64,000 nucleotides of DNA from Mycteria americana. Its lineage: Eukaryota; Chordata; Aves; Ciconiiformes; Ciconiidae. The DNA is taken from positions 8,633,562 to 8,697,561 of the forward strand of contig NC_134367.1 of NCBI RefSeq assembly GCF_035582795.1, written 5' to 3'. Position 1 is the first letter of the stretch, and each line of letters starts with the position of its first letter. Made by a program: the position numbers and the translations under genes. Shown piece by piece: positions 49,335-60,133 of this stretch. Under the pieces are notes generated by a model. It made no database searches, was not told the DNA's origin, and saw nothing but the letters and a program-made list of their open reading frames with translations.

Positions 49335-49643
49335 GCCCTTTTGTTGCTTACTTAAGAGTAAGTTGGGGAAAACAGATGAAGAAACAGTCTTGCCGAATAA
49401 ACTCCAAAATCACTTCTAAGAATTTTTTCGGAAAGGAGAATGGAAGTACTTTGGAAGCTACTGAGCATTTAAATATTAGCAACACATTTTTGGATTTGCA
49501 AGAGAAGCTAGCTGGATGGAATGGACACATTTTCATCCATGGCTGGGATGAAACCTGAAGTCACCGTTCGTGCAGTGGTGTTTCTTGTTCAGTCGTGACA
49601 AAATTAATCCAATCTGGATGCTGAATCTAGATCTATAAATATA

Positions 49644-49649
49644 TTTATT
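49644..49649 (-). terminator. KLHL29: Distal poly(A) signal of KLHL29
   Basis: AATAAA on the - strand inside TAATAAATATATTTATAG, followed by T-rich sequence suitable for cleavage. Confidence 0.5.
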
Positions 49650-51141
49650 ATAATATAACAAGAACTTAACAGTAAACATAAACTATATACAATACCATTA
49701 CAGATAACCCTGTTTTTAATATTAATCACAGAAATAGCCAGTTTTGTTCCAGTGTGAGAAATGAAGAAATAAGCTAAATTGGAAATGTTGAATGTGTTTT
49801 TAGGTCTTGTTGACAGGTAGCACCTCCTTTGGAGGTAGACACACACCAACACTAAAATTAGTCCTGCCCCAGGCAGTTAGAAACTTGTGCTCCAATCTTT
49901 AGGTTCACACTTGCACCCTGTTTGACATAAATACTTTAAACGACATACTAGTATATAATTTTGTTGTGCTTATTATTTTTTTCTTCTTTAAAGAATAAAT
50001 AAAACAACTGCATAACAAAGGCTGGAACCTCACTGTCAAAATGAGACTTGAGTCACCCTATAGCTTGACTCAGCTGACTTGAGCACTTTTTCTTTAAATA
50101 CTGCAAGATACAAATTTCATTTTTTTAATTTTATAAACAATTATTAATAAAATAAGATGATTAGCTAACCATCTGCATTGATTTCCCCAAAGCTGTAGGC
50201 AGACCTCCCTCCGTATAAAAAGGCTAGCGTATTTGGTATGAAATCCAACTAGATATTGACTGTAAGATCTCACCCACGCCCTGTACAGGACCCTCCTTCT
50301 GGAATTACCGGCATGGCATTTGGGATTTGAGTCTGCAAAGGCAAGTATGGCAACTTTTTTCTGTCTACTTGGAAAGAAATCAGACAATCCTTAGCTTGGG
50401 GTTACTTCCTATCTGTGAATTTTAAGATTCTTTCCCCTGCCCCCTCTACGTTACCCGGTCCATCTCCCATCTGATCCTTTTATGTATAAATTTATAAAGA
50501 ATTTCCACATCACAATGCTCTCTGGATAGACAATATTTTAATATATATATAAAAATATAACCCCTGTGCTGTGCATATACTTACAACTCTACATAGTAAT
50601 CATTTTAAGTCTCTTATACTGGGCTTAAGTCTATGCATTTTTCTACCATGGGATTTAAACTTGTGTGTTTCTGTAAATAAGAGAAGTATAAGGTTTCCAC
50701 ACCTATGGGGAAACTTGAAAAATAAACTAAAATAAAAAACTTGTTGGACTTTACATAAAAGATAGTGGCGTATATCCCAATGTAAGGAATTTTGGTTGAG
50801 AGCCAAAACTGAGCGCATAGTCACAACAGGAGGCATCTTCTCCATCTGATGAAAACGTGGAAATCCCACGCTACGCCGTGTGTTTTAATGTGATCCCAAT
50901 CAGAAGTGAAGAGCGGGTTTACCAGGAGAATGCCTCTGGAATTGAAACCGTTTTCATTTTGCATTACGGGAATCGAGCACTGCCAAGTTCGCTCATCAGC
51001 AGAAACCAGGAGGAAAGGTTTAGAAGCCCCCACCACCTGCGGGCATGGCCACACGTGCCCACACAAGTATCACCGGGAGCAGAAACTCATCCAGCCCAAC
51101 AGACCTTTTTTTTTTTTTTTTTTTCATCATTTTACATGGAA

Positions 51142-51147
51142 TTTATT
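51142..51147 (-). terminator. KLHL29: Proximal poly(A) signal of KLHL29
   Basis: AATAAA on the - strand, with 19 consecutive A encoded in the genome 17 nt downstream (51,124-51,106). The A-run may act as an internal-priming artefact site in cDNA work. Confidence 0.45.
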
Positions 51148-51780
51148 ACCAATGGCTATTCTTCTTCACCCCAGTCCCCACCTCACCGCCCTTCTGGGCT
51201 CTGCTCTAGAGAACTGAAAGATTCGTTTGATCTGATGGAAGACTGACATCAACGTAAGCCATCTGCCACACAAGATTTCTCTCAGTCATTGGTATTGAAA
51301 AGCATGTATTTGTTAAAAACAAATGTAGGAATCAAAGTGGTAAGGACACTTTGACCTTTGAAATAGATTGATGCCTAAAGTGTAATAGTAAAACTAATCT
51401 GCATGGTTATTTTAAGAATCAAGCGTGAGCTCTAGAAGTAAAATGCAGATTTTTTTTTTCTCTCTTCCCCAGCTTAAAAAATATGTGAAATTCTATTGCA
51501 CCTGGGTTGACCAAAAGCCGACGTCCAGAACAAGTGCCACTATAACATCTAGTGACACCCTTGTATTATTAAGTTACAATATCTTACATAGCACGGAGCT
51601 CTCTGCTCCTTGTTCACCAAAAGGTGAGGATGATTTTTCTACATTCAATGTAGACACTATTCAAGACTTTAGAGCAATATGTTCACTGGCTGGCTTTGCT
51701 GCTTTTGTTTCTTAAGTAGTAGTGTTCTTCTCGCCTGCGTTCAACAGGTACAAACAGTTCTGTCCCACTCCTGGGTAACA

Positions 51781-52023
<243 letters not shown>

Positions 52024-53088
52024 TTAGGCTTAAAACAAACCCAGTCTTTTGTAACAAGGGGTAAACTATCAACACACCTTTTATTCTTACCTATATAAAG
52101 CTGGGTGGGCATTTCTCTTCCCTCTCCCTTTCTCTCCCCTAAATTAATCCTTTTTATGTTCCTGCCAGGTAGGTAAATGTTGTCTCTAATTTCAACAACA
52201 GAAATTAGTCCAAGATGTTTCTCCTATGTATGGGATCTGCAGCAAATGTAGCAGGAGGACACGTCCCTGTAACACCATGCACATGCAAAGGCAATCCAAG
52301 CAATTAGGGGTCCCTGCTGCCTTGGTTGGAATAAACCCTTGCTTCAAGTTACTCCTCTAATTATCGATGAATGCTGCGAAGGGAGGGAAAGAAAACCTCC
52401 AAAAAATTCTCTGTTGCTTCAGCCCCTTCCACGGTCACGCTCTGGTGTGGGAGCCTGGAGGTCCTGCTGACTTGTCCTCCTTGTCCACCCGGGAGGGGTG
52501 GTGTCGGGTGGAAAGCCAGCCCAGGGCACACGAGTCTGATGGCTGGGGATGCGCAGCTGAGGGATTGGCAGGGGAGCTATATGCTGGCCTCTGAAGAAGA
52601 CAAAAAAAACCTTACTGCTTTTTAAAAATGAAAGCGTTTGACTTCAGACATCTCTTGCAAATCAAGGATAATGAGGCTGGGCTAATCCCGTGGTCTGTAG
52701 GTTCTTGATAGGAGAGATAGCACATAGGTGTGAGACGTATTTGAAAGAAAAATTGCCCTTCAGCCTCATCTCTTCCTCCTCCCTCCTTCCACTTAACCCT
52801 TTGGCCTCTCCTGCAATCGTGCGCAGGGCATGACGCTCACTCTGGGCTAATAAGACAGACACCGAGGGGCTGGGCTCCCGTGTGTGTATTTGGAAGGGCA
52901 GAAGGATGACGGAGGCAGCCGGGCAGGAAAAGCCTATGCAGGGCTGCTGTGTCCTCCATGCTGCCTTCCCGCTGCATGGGGGGAACCCAGAAGTGGGGGC
53001 GGCTCCGCTTGTCATCTGCTGGGAAGCCTGAGTTTGGCCCTCAACATTTGAAGATGTTCTTAAGATGGATGGCGCTGGCAGTGGTTTT

Positions 53089-53137
53089 TCTGGTGGTTGG
53101 GGTCCCTTCCAACAGGTCTTCTGGTGGTTGGGTCCCT
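53089..53137. repeat. Two-copy tandem repeat, 30-bp period
   Basis: TCTGGTGGTTGGGGTCCC at 53,089 recurs as CTGGTGGTTGGGTCCCT about 30 bp later. The duplication is local and lies in the KLHL29 intron. Confidence 0.7.
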
Positions 53138-53599
53138 CCGAAGAGCAGTCAGTGGATGGTTGTGTTGGGAAGGAAAAGGGAGACTTGGAGAGTATGGGCA
53201 CGCCAGAGGATAGCAGGGAGAAAAAGAGGGAGGGGAAGACAAGAAATGAATGGCAGCCAAGAATGTGGCCTAGATCTAGGAAGCTGGAGAAGGGAGTAAC
53301 CCCGTAGGCTTGGTAAAAGTGAAGTCACTTCTTTAGCTAATTTTGGAGCAGTGGGAAGAAGAATGAAAAATGATAAAGGCAAAAGACAGAGTGCGCTGGA
53401 AGACCCAGGATGAACTGCAACTAAAATGGCACCAATAAAACCACACGTTTCTGAAGAACACAAAACTCTGATGTCCTTGTGGAGAAGCAGAGCCTGAGGT
53501 TAAAAATAAACGCACAATGACAACAGTGAGGACTCGAATAAGCCTAGTCCCTGGGTACCGCCAGGAAATAGGAAATAATGAGAATCTTGTCAAAATAAC

Positions 53600-53900
53600 T
53601 GTTAATCTGAAAGGAGGAGGAAGGAGAGAGAGACTTGGAAACACTTGATTAGAGCCTATCCACAAATCAGCAGGGCTGGATGATGCATAGCCCAGGGTCC
53701 TAAGGGAGTTTGCTAATGAACTTACTGAACCACTGGTAATTATTTCTGAAACGTCAGGGAGAAGTGGGGAAGAACAAGAACTTGAGTAAAGCGAGTGTCA
53801 TCCTGAAAGACAGCTCTGAAAGAGAATGAGCCCACCTCCGCAGGGTGGGCTCGGGTCCCTAAGCCAGGAGGGAGCGGAGGTGGCAGGACCAGCCGACCCA
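53600..53900 (+). mobile_element. Remnant of an L3/CR1-clade LINE (reverse transcriptase region)
   Basis: Translation from 53,664 reads KSAGLDDA, a stop, then PRVLREFANELTEPLVIISE. This fits the K-x-P/A-G-x-D...P-x-V-L-K-E-L-A block of CR1/L3-type reverse transcriptases, with one in-frame stop. It lies on the + strand, antisense to KLHL29. Flanking similarity fades and the edges are rough. Confidence 0.65.
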
Positions 53901-55799
53901 GTAAATCAGACAATGTGCAAATTAAACCACAGTTTAGGACTAAGATATTTGGTGGGGGGTGGGAAGCCCATCTCTGTATTGGAACAAGTTACTATTTAAA
54001 AGCAAGACAGGCTGGGAATTACAGCTTGCAAAATACAGCATGGGGAGAGGGGGAGGATGGTCCCACCCCGTGCTGAAACAGTCCTGATGTGGCGGAGGGG
54101 CTGCTGAAAGCGGCTGGGCGAGAGTTTAGAAATGAGGCCGTGGGGCAGTGGTTGCTATTTGTGTTTCACTTTGTTTTCTTAATAGTGAAGCTAAAGGAGA
54201 TGGAAGCTTATGTGAACTGGGATAGGCTTTGGGATGTGCCAGATGGAGGAGGGTCCAGTGTCAGAGATGGGCTGTGGTACAGAGTAGCTTTGCTGCCTTG
54301 GTTCTCTAATGAAATGCTGAGCAGTCATGAAAAAAGTACCCCTACACAAAACTTGATTAAAAAAAAAAAAGGCAAATGGATTAATTTAGCAATTTTGTTG
54401 GGTGAAGTGGGAAAAACTAAACAAATTCCCAAACAAAGAAGAAAAGATCCCCAAGAAAGATCTGGCTGTGGAACTATCACTAATGAGTAATTAAAAGAGA
54501 TGCTAGTGTGGAGCATGGAGCTGGGGCTCCTTCCATCAGTGTTGATGATCAAGGCCCACTGCCCATGAACGGCCTCAGCTAAGTTTTAATTTACTGGTGT
54601 GGACACGCTGGTGTAGATGACAGCACCTCACACCAGCACAGGAGAGGACCGTAGTGGCTGTTACCACTTACGTACAGGGGTCCTGTCTAATACTTACTGC
54701 TCGTTACCCGATGAGACTGCTCTGCACGGACCTTTTGATCTGTGGTAAGAAGGGGATGGACAGAGGGAGGACCCTGTGCGGAGACCTTTCCATCTACGCT
54801 GTAGGCGACCCTGGGAACAGGAGCCAAGCAACCACCAGCCCTTCCTAGCTGGCTGTGTGCTGCGTAGCTGAAGTGCCCAGTATCCCCTTGGGCATCCAGT
54901 GTTGGATCTCTAAATGGGGACGTGCGTGCTTTACAAATTCCTGTGTAGCATCTTAGCTGCCCACACTTCTTCTAGTAAAGTCTCCTCTGTGGCATGCTTA
55001 GTAGCAGCTGCTCTAAGCCAGAGGAGCAGCTGAGTAGCCACGCACACCTTCCTGAAACGATCTGGGTCCAGGTTCCTCCCCACCCATGCTCTGCATTAGG
55101 GGTTACAGCGGGTGGGCAAACGTTCCTCTTGTTCTCCAGCACCTGGGCTACGGCACTGAAAGAAATTCATGGCCAGCGGCTGAGACAAGCAGCTCAATAC
55201 TGTAGCCTCCCATCCCCGTGCTAATGTGTTGGGGAAGAAACAGATGCTGAATTCCACCCTCTGAAAGACTGTATGAATTTTAAATGATTAGAGTAGCTTC
55301 TGCCCCCTCCGTATGCAATTCCCATAGATAAGACTGGCGTAACGCTTAGCTTGTGAGTCATGCCTGAGGTTAAGAAAACCAGTGAGCTGCTCCTGCTATG
55401 CAGTTCGAAGTATGCAGCCGGTATTTACGTGTGCAGGGGACTTTGGAGACATTCAGGCATCTCTGGGGCTAAAGTGGGAGGTAGGTACTTAAGCTCAATT
55501 AACAATTTAGTCCTAGGTTGCTGCTGCTTTGCAGTATTAGGACAATCACTGCTAATTTCTGGGACCTTAGGGAATAGGAAACTCAAGTGGGCTCTAAAAC
55601 CTTGAGGAAAGTGAGTGGAAAGGAGTATGCTCATTGCTCTCTCTTCATTACTGTGACAATATTTCTTTTCTCCCCTCCCTTCCATCCCATCAGCTGTAAA
55701 AACATCGTTACCAAGGCTGATGTACAAAGAAAGAAATAATTACAATAATTAGGATGCGAGTTTATTGCTCGGTGCCATTAATCCTGCGAGATAAAATGA

Positions 55800-55960
55800 T
55801 TACAGGCTGTCAGAGCCTGGGAAGGAAGGAAGCTCCGCGCCGCAGAGCCTCGCTGCGGGGACACAAAACCTCCGGCAGCTTCGGGGGCAGCGACCTTCCC
55901 AGCGAAGGAGCAGCCGGACCCCCGTCTCTCCAGCAGCACGCCCGGGGTGAAGGTAATCGG
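55800..55960. other. GC-rich stretch in KLHL29 intron
   Basis: CpG-containing sequence (for example CTCCGCGCCGCAGAGCCTCG) inside otherwise moderate-GC intron. No promoter element was recognised. Confidence 0.35.
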
Positions 55961-56464
55961 TGTCAAAATGGAGGTCACTTCATCCACTCCTTCCAGGAAA
56001 ATATGTTTCAGCATTTTGCAAGTTATTACCCGGCAGGCTAACGACTCCGCTTCTACTCCCTGAGTAATTACTGCGGTTTACTAGAGAGCCTTCACCTATA
56101 GCTCTGCAGCCAAGTCACCCGAGGTGCCAGGGCGTCCTTCATTGCCCAAACCGTGAGCAGTGTCAGAGGATCATGCTGTGACTATCCCCTGACACTGCCA
56201 CCGCTAGTCCGGTCCATCTGCTGACCTCCATGAAGCTATGAATCACACTCCTAAGAAAAATCCTAACGAGGCTGAGGGGCACCGAGGGCTGATGGGGACC
56301 TGGCTGTCCACGGTTGGAGTGCTTGTGTAATCTGAACACCCTTTAAATCTCTTCTCTGCCTCTCCACTTTGCAGTCCTTCCCCAGCTTGAGCAAACAGGT
56401 GGCAGAGAAGATCCCTCTCTGACAGCTGGCCATTAAAGGACTTGATGGACAAAGCAAAGCATTG

Positions 56465-57090
56465 AATCATCAAATCATAGAGCAGCTCATGTTGGAAGGA
56501 CCTCGAAAGATCATCTGGTCCAACCTTTCATGGGAAAGGGACACTAGATGAGATTAGCTAGCACCCTGTCTAATTGCATCTTGAAAACCTCCTGTGACGG
56601 GGACTCCAGCATGTCCCTGGGGAGCTTGTTCCAGGGGATGATTGTTCTCCCTGTAAAAAATTCTTATATCGAGATGAAACCTCTCCTGGTGCAACTTGTA
56701 CCCGTTGCCCCTTGTCTTCTCCATGTGGCTCCTTGTGAAGATAGAGCCTCCATCCTCCTTGTAGCCGCCCTTTGAGTGCTGGAATACTGTGTGAGGTCCC
56801 CCTGAGCTTTCTGTTTTCCAGGGAGAAGGGTCCTAACTCCTTCAGTCTTTCCTCACAGCGCAGGTTCTCCAGCCCTTTGATCATCTTTGTGGCCATCCTT
56901 TGGACCCTCTCCCGTCTGTCCATGTCTTTTTTGAATTGCGAGGACCAGAAGTGGACGCAGTACTCCTGGTGCGGCCTGACAAGCGCTGAGCAGAGTGTGA
57001 CGATCACTTCTCTAAGCTAGTAACGTCCCTGCGGATGCAGCGCAGGATCTGATTTGCCTTCATTGCTGCATTTGACTTTGCACTGCTTTT
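56465..57090 (-). mobile_element. CR1 LINE 3' fragment
   Basis: The 3' end is at 56,465 (AATCATCAAATCATAGAGCA) and is followed by GTTGGAAGGACCTCGAAAGA. On the - strand it encodes [40 protein letters not shown] and [16 protein letters not shown], the C-terminal part of CR1 ORF2. The downstream frame is disrupted. It is in sense orientation with respect to KLHL29. Confidence 0.92.
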
Positions 57091-58929
57091 TAATCATCTT
57101 TTTTAATCGTGCTTTCCTGTCTGCTCAACCACTCGATGTCTCTGCAAACCCTGCCCTACCCGTGCTCCAACTCAGGCGTGGAGCACCAGGGCTTGGCACA
57201 CAGGAGCCAGGGGCCCTGCTCCGGCAGCTCAGCTGCCGGTCACTTGGTGGCCACCTTCCCACCAAGAGCGTTATGGACCCTCCACTCTTCATTCTAAAGC
57301 ATCTTATAATGAAAGTCTCCTGAAGGGCAGCGATTTGGAAGCAACCCAAAGCGGAGGATGTCAGTGCCTCTTTTCTATAGTGTTTGAGAGCCAAGTGCCT
57401 GGGAGCTCCTGCTCCAGCCCTTCCCTCTCCCAGTCGTGATGGCTGGACATAGCACCAAGCAGTGGGACTACCAGCAAAGTTTGTTAATTTTGATTATTAC
57501 TATTATTTTAAAATTTCCTGCTTAGTCCTAAAGATCACATCAGCCTTATCTGGAAATTAAAAAAAAAAAAAAAAATCCTATATTGTAAGTCTAGGGTTGT
57601 AAAAGAGATTTGAAATAGCTGAATTAGCATGTTGTTTTGATTCCCTGAAACTTAATATCTTCTGAGTCCACAAACAAAGCTCCTCTCCCTCCTCACTCCT
57701 GCCTATGCATGCACACGCGCTCACTAATTTATTTGGAGCAGTTCCATAAAGGTTATTAAATATTATCAGTTAGCTAGATAGACAAAGAATCTGCTTAGAA
57801 GTAGAAAAAAATCCCCATGTTTATTAGTGGATGAATTTCCTTCCTTCCTAACGTTTCAGGAGGGCTCTACTGGAGGTGGAACGGAACGATGGTCGTCAAG
57901 TGGGAGGAGTAAGCGCGGGGATAAGAAAAGCCTGCCGGGTACCAGCTATCGCGGGAAGCGGCTCCGTGCAGCGCTAGGCAGAACTGCAAGCGCCCCGTAA
58001 GCTCTTCCTTAAACTGGGGACCTTTCAGTGAAACCTTTTGGTTTGCAAGACCAAAGCGAAAGGCATCGCCGCCGTCTCCGTGGGTGGTGGTGCTCAGGGT
58101 GCCAACGCGTCGTCCTGAGTTTGGTGGCGAGCGGACAACCTGTGGTTGGTTGCAGGCCGGGTTGGCAGCCAGGTTGTTATGTTTGAGAGGGCTCGAGCTC
58201 GGGTGGCCGTGTTGTGCTGCCAGAGGTGTCAGCTTTACAATGAGATGGATAAATGAGGGTCCAGATTAGTCATGGTCAATTAGGAGGATATCATGCCACT
58301 TCTTGGAGTGGGATTATTAGTGTGGGTGTTTTGGCCAAGCTCCAGTTATGTTCTCCCCTACTCGGTGAGCACTTTCCCTTGCTAATGATCCAAAACCATC
58401 ATGTGGCATCGTTACTTGTTGCTGAAAAACAGTAATGTTTTATTCCAAAGTCTGTCGCACATCAGTAACGGCCCGAGTGCTCTGTCTGTATCAGTTACGC
58501 TTTAATGCACACCGAAATCCTTCATGTCATCGACTGCTACAGATATTATTGCTATTAGTCTGGTGCAGCAGTTCTCAGCCGCTGTCCGTGGAGCATGGTC
58601 CCAGCCACACGTCTCCTTCCAGATATGCTGGAAGATTTTGGCTTTCCCTTCTGGACCACAAACACTTCCAGCTGCAAATGCTGCCTGCTGAACAGACCAG
58701 CCTTTACATCTGCGGGCTCGAGAAGCGCGAGGCCATTAAGGAACCGTGCTCTGTAATAGCTTCACCTGGGAATATCTGTCCAAACAAGCTGTGCTCTAAC
58801 CCCTGCCAGTGCCTGGAGTTACCATGAACTTTGCAATGAGGAAAGGAATCAGCTGGGGGAGTCTGCGGCTGGTGCCGTACATTAGCAATGCCTAGTAGTT
58901 AAGCACAGGAGTCACCATGCTTCGCTGTT

Positions 58930-60010
58930 CAAGAACAAGGGCTTATTTAAAAAGAAGAGGGGGAAAAAAAAAAGAAAAAAAATCCACAAACCGACCCTGT
59001 TTTTGTGCTGTTCAGCCCGAGTCGAAGTTTTATTAAAGATTTCCATTCGGCAGAACCATCTAATAAATCTTACTGGTTAACAGTCAGAGGAGGAGGAAGA
59101 AAATGCTTTTCCGGTGTCTGTTGGGAATTGCTGGTACTAAATTAGCTGCTCTAGAATTATTGCTGGCACCATCACGCTGCCGCTGTTGCCCCGTGGAGGC
59201 TCTCTGTAGCACACGCCTGTTTGCACGCCGCCTGCATCCTAAGCAAGCAGAATATGGAATTTTTAATCACGCACAGAAATGCATTCGGTATTCTTTTTGC
59301 TCGTGGAAAAATAAACCCTTGAAGGGCATTGCGGGAAGGGAGAGTGCTGCCTGCAAAGGGAGGACTCCCCAGTGCTGGAGGGGAGGGATGTCTCTGCAAG
59401 CCTTGCTGGAGAGACGTGTCCGCAGAGCAGCGTGCTCATCCTGGCTCGCCATCCCTGTCGGCTGCTGTCTGCCGCCTCCAAAGATGCCGCAAATGAACAG
59501 GGGCTGCCAAACCGAGACGGGGTCCATGTGGCGAACAGGACGTGCTTGCCTGATGTTTGGGAAATGGCAAATATCTCCCTCACCCTCACACGTTGCGTGG
59601 AAGATGTTCAAGACCTGCCTGTGAACTCTCAGTGAATTTTAAAACGCTTCAGGCCTATTATAGCTCTTTGCCCACTTGGCACCATCCCTCAAAGGGTTAA
59701 TTCTAGGTCAACACAAAATTCTTATTGACTTCCATCAGGCTGGGCTTAATCTGAAAATGATGCTCAATTTGCTCTTCTGTTGATTGTGAGCTGGAGACCT
59801 GAATAATTTATTTTTCGTTTTTCATTAAAAGTAATTTAACTTGATATTAAAACCATTTGAATGGACCTTTAATTTTGCACACGTGGGGAATGTCACACAC
59901 ATTTCTCTTCCCCGTGCTCGAAGCCATCACGCTCCCTAGTCACTAACATGTAGAAACAGTGCAGATAAAAATAAAAGCGATGCAGTCAAGATTTTTTCGC
60001 AGCAAATTTG
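58930..60010. promoter_or_regulatory. Possible conserved non-coding stretch in KLHL29 intron
   Basis: Unique, non-repetitive sequence with several homeodomain- and MEF2-like AT-rich cores, such as ATTAAAAGTAATTTAACTTG and CTAATAAATCTTACTGG, interspersed with moderate-GC sequence. It resembles developmental enhancers seen in large introns of amniote genes. Conservation was not tested. Confidence 0.25.
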
Positions 60011-60133
60011 GTATTGAGTGATTCCTGGTGAGAGGAGATCAATAGCATGCAGTTAATTTCTAAGTTGTTTATGTTGCTGCTTTTAAACCATGTTTTTTGT
60101 GATCCATGCTAATGAGTGGAATGAGGAATTTAT

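Larger units (their letters stand above)
41351..49624. other. Interval between convergent ATAD2B and KLHL29
   Basis: No gene is supported here. The interval holds an L3-clade LINE fossil (44,951-45,955), T-runs near 41,742 and 42,884, a homeobox-site-rich stretch at 48,240-48,360 that looks like conserved non-coding DNA, and a perfect stem-loop at 49,308-49,334. By eye, GC content rises through it, from the AT-rich ATAD2B side to the KLHL29 side. Confidence 0.7.
49625..51780 (-). promoter_or_regulatory. KLHL29: KLHL29 3' UTR, probable extent
   Basis: Sequence downstream of the KLHL29 stop on the - strand. Two AATAAA signals are seen on this strand: a proximal one at 51,147-51,142, followed by a genomic A19 run, and a distal one at 49,649-49,644 in an AU-rich setting. 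The proximal site gives about 0.65 kb of UTR and the distal about 2.15 kb. The extent is inferred. Confidence 0.5.

Noticed and set aside
51106..51300. A processed pseudogene ending in the A19 run
   Set aside because: Sequence upstream of the run on the - strand shows no recognisable coding segment and continues smoothly into the KLHL29 stop region; retained only as a poly(A)-site observation.
52662..53201. A 179-codon open frame on the - strand inside the KLHL29 intron
   Set aside because: Low-complexity Pro/Ser-rich translation, no domain, no splice or promoter support, and overlapping open frames on the other strand in the same GC-rich sequence.
59103..59624. A 173-codon open frame on the + strand
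   Set aside because: Cys/Arg-rich translation without domain, antisense to KLHL29, with equally long frames on the opposite strand; typical of chance in GC-rich DNA.
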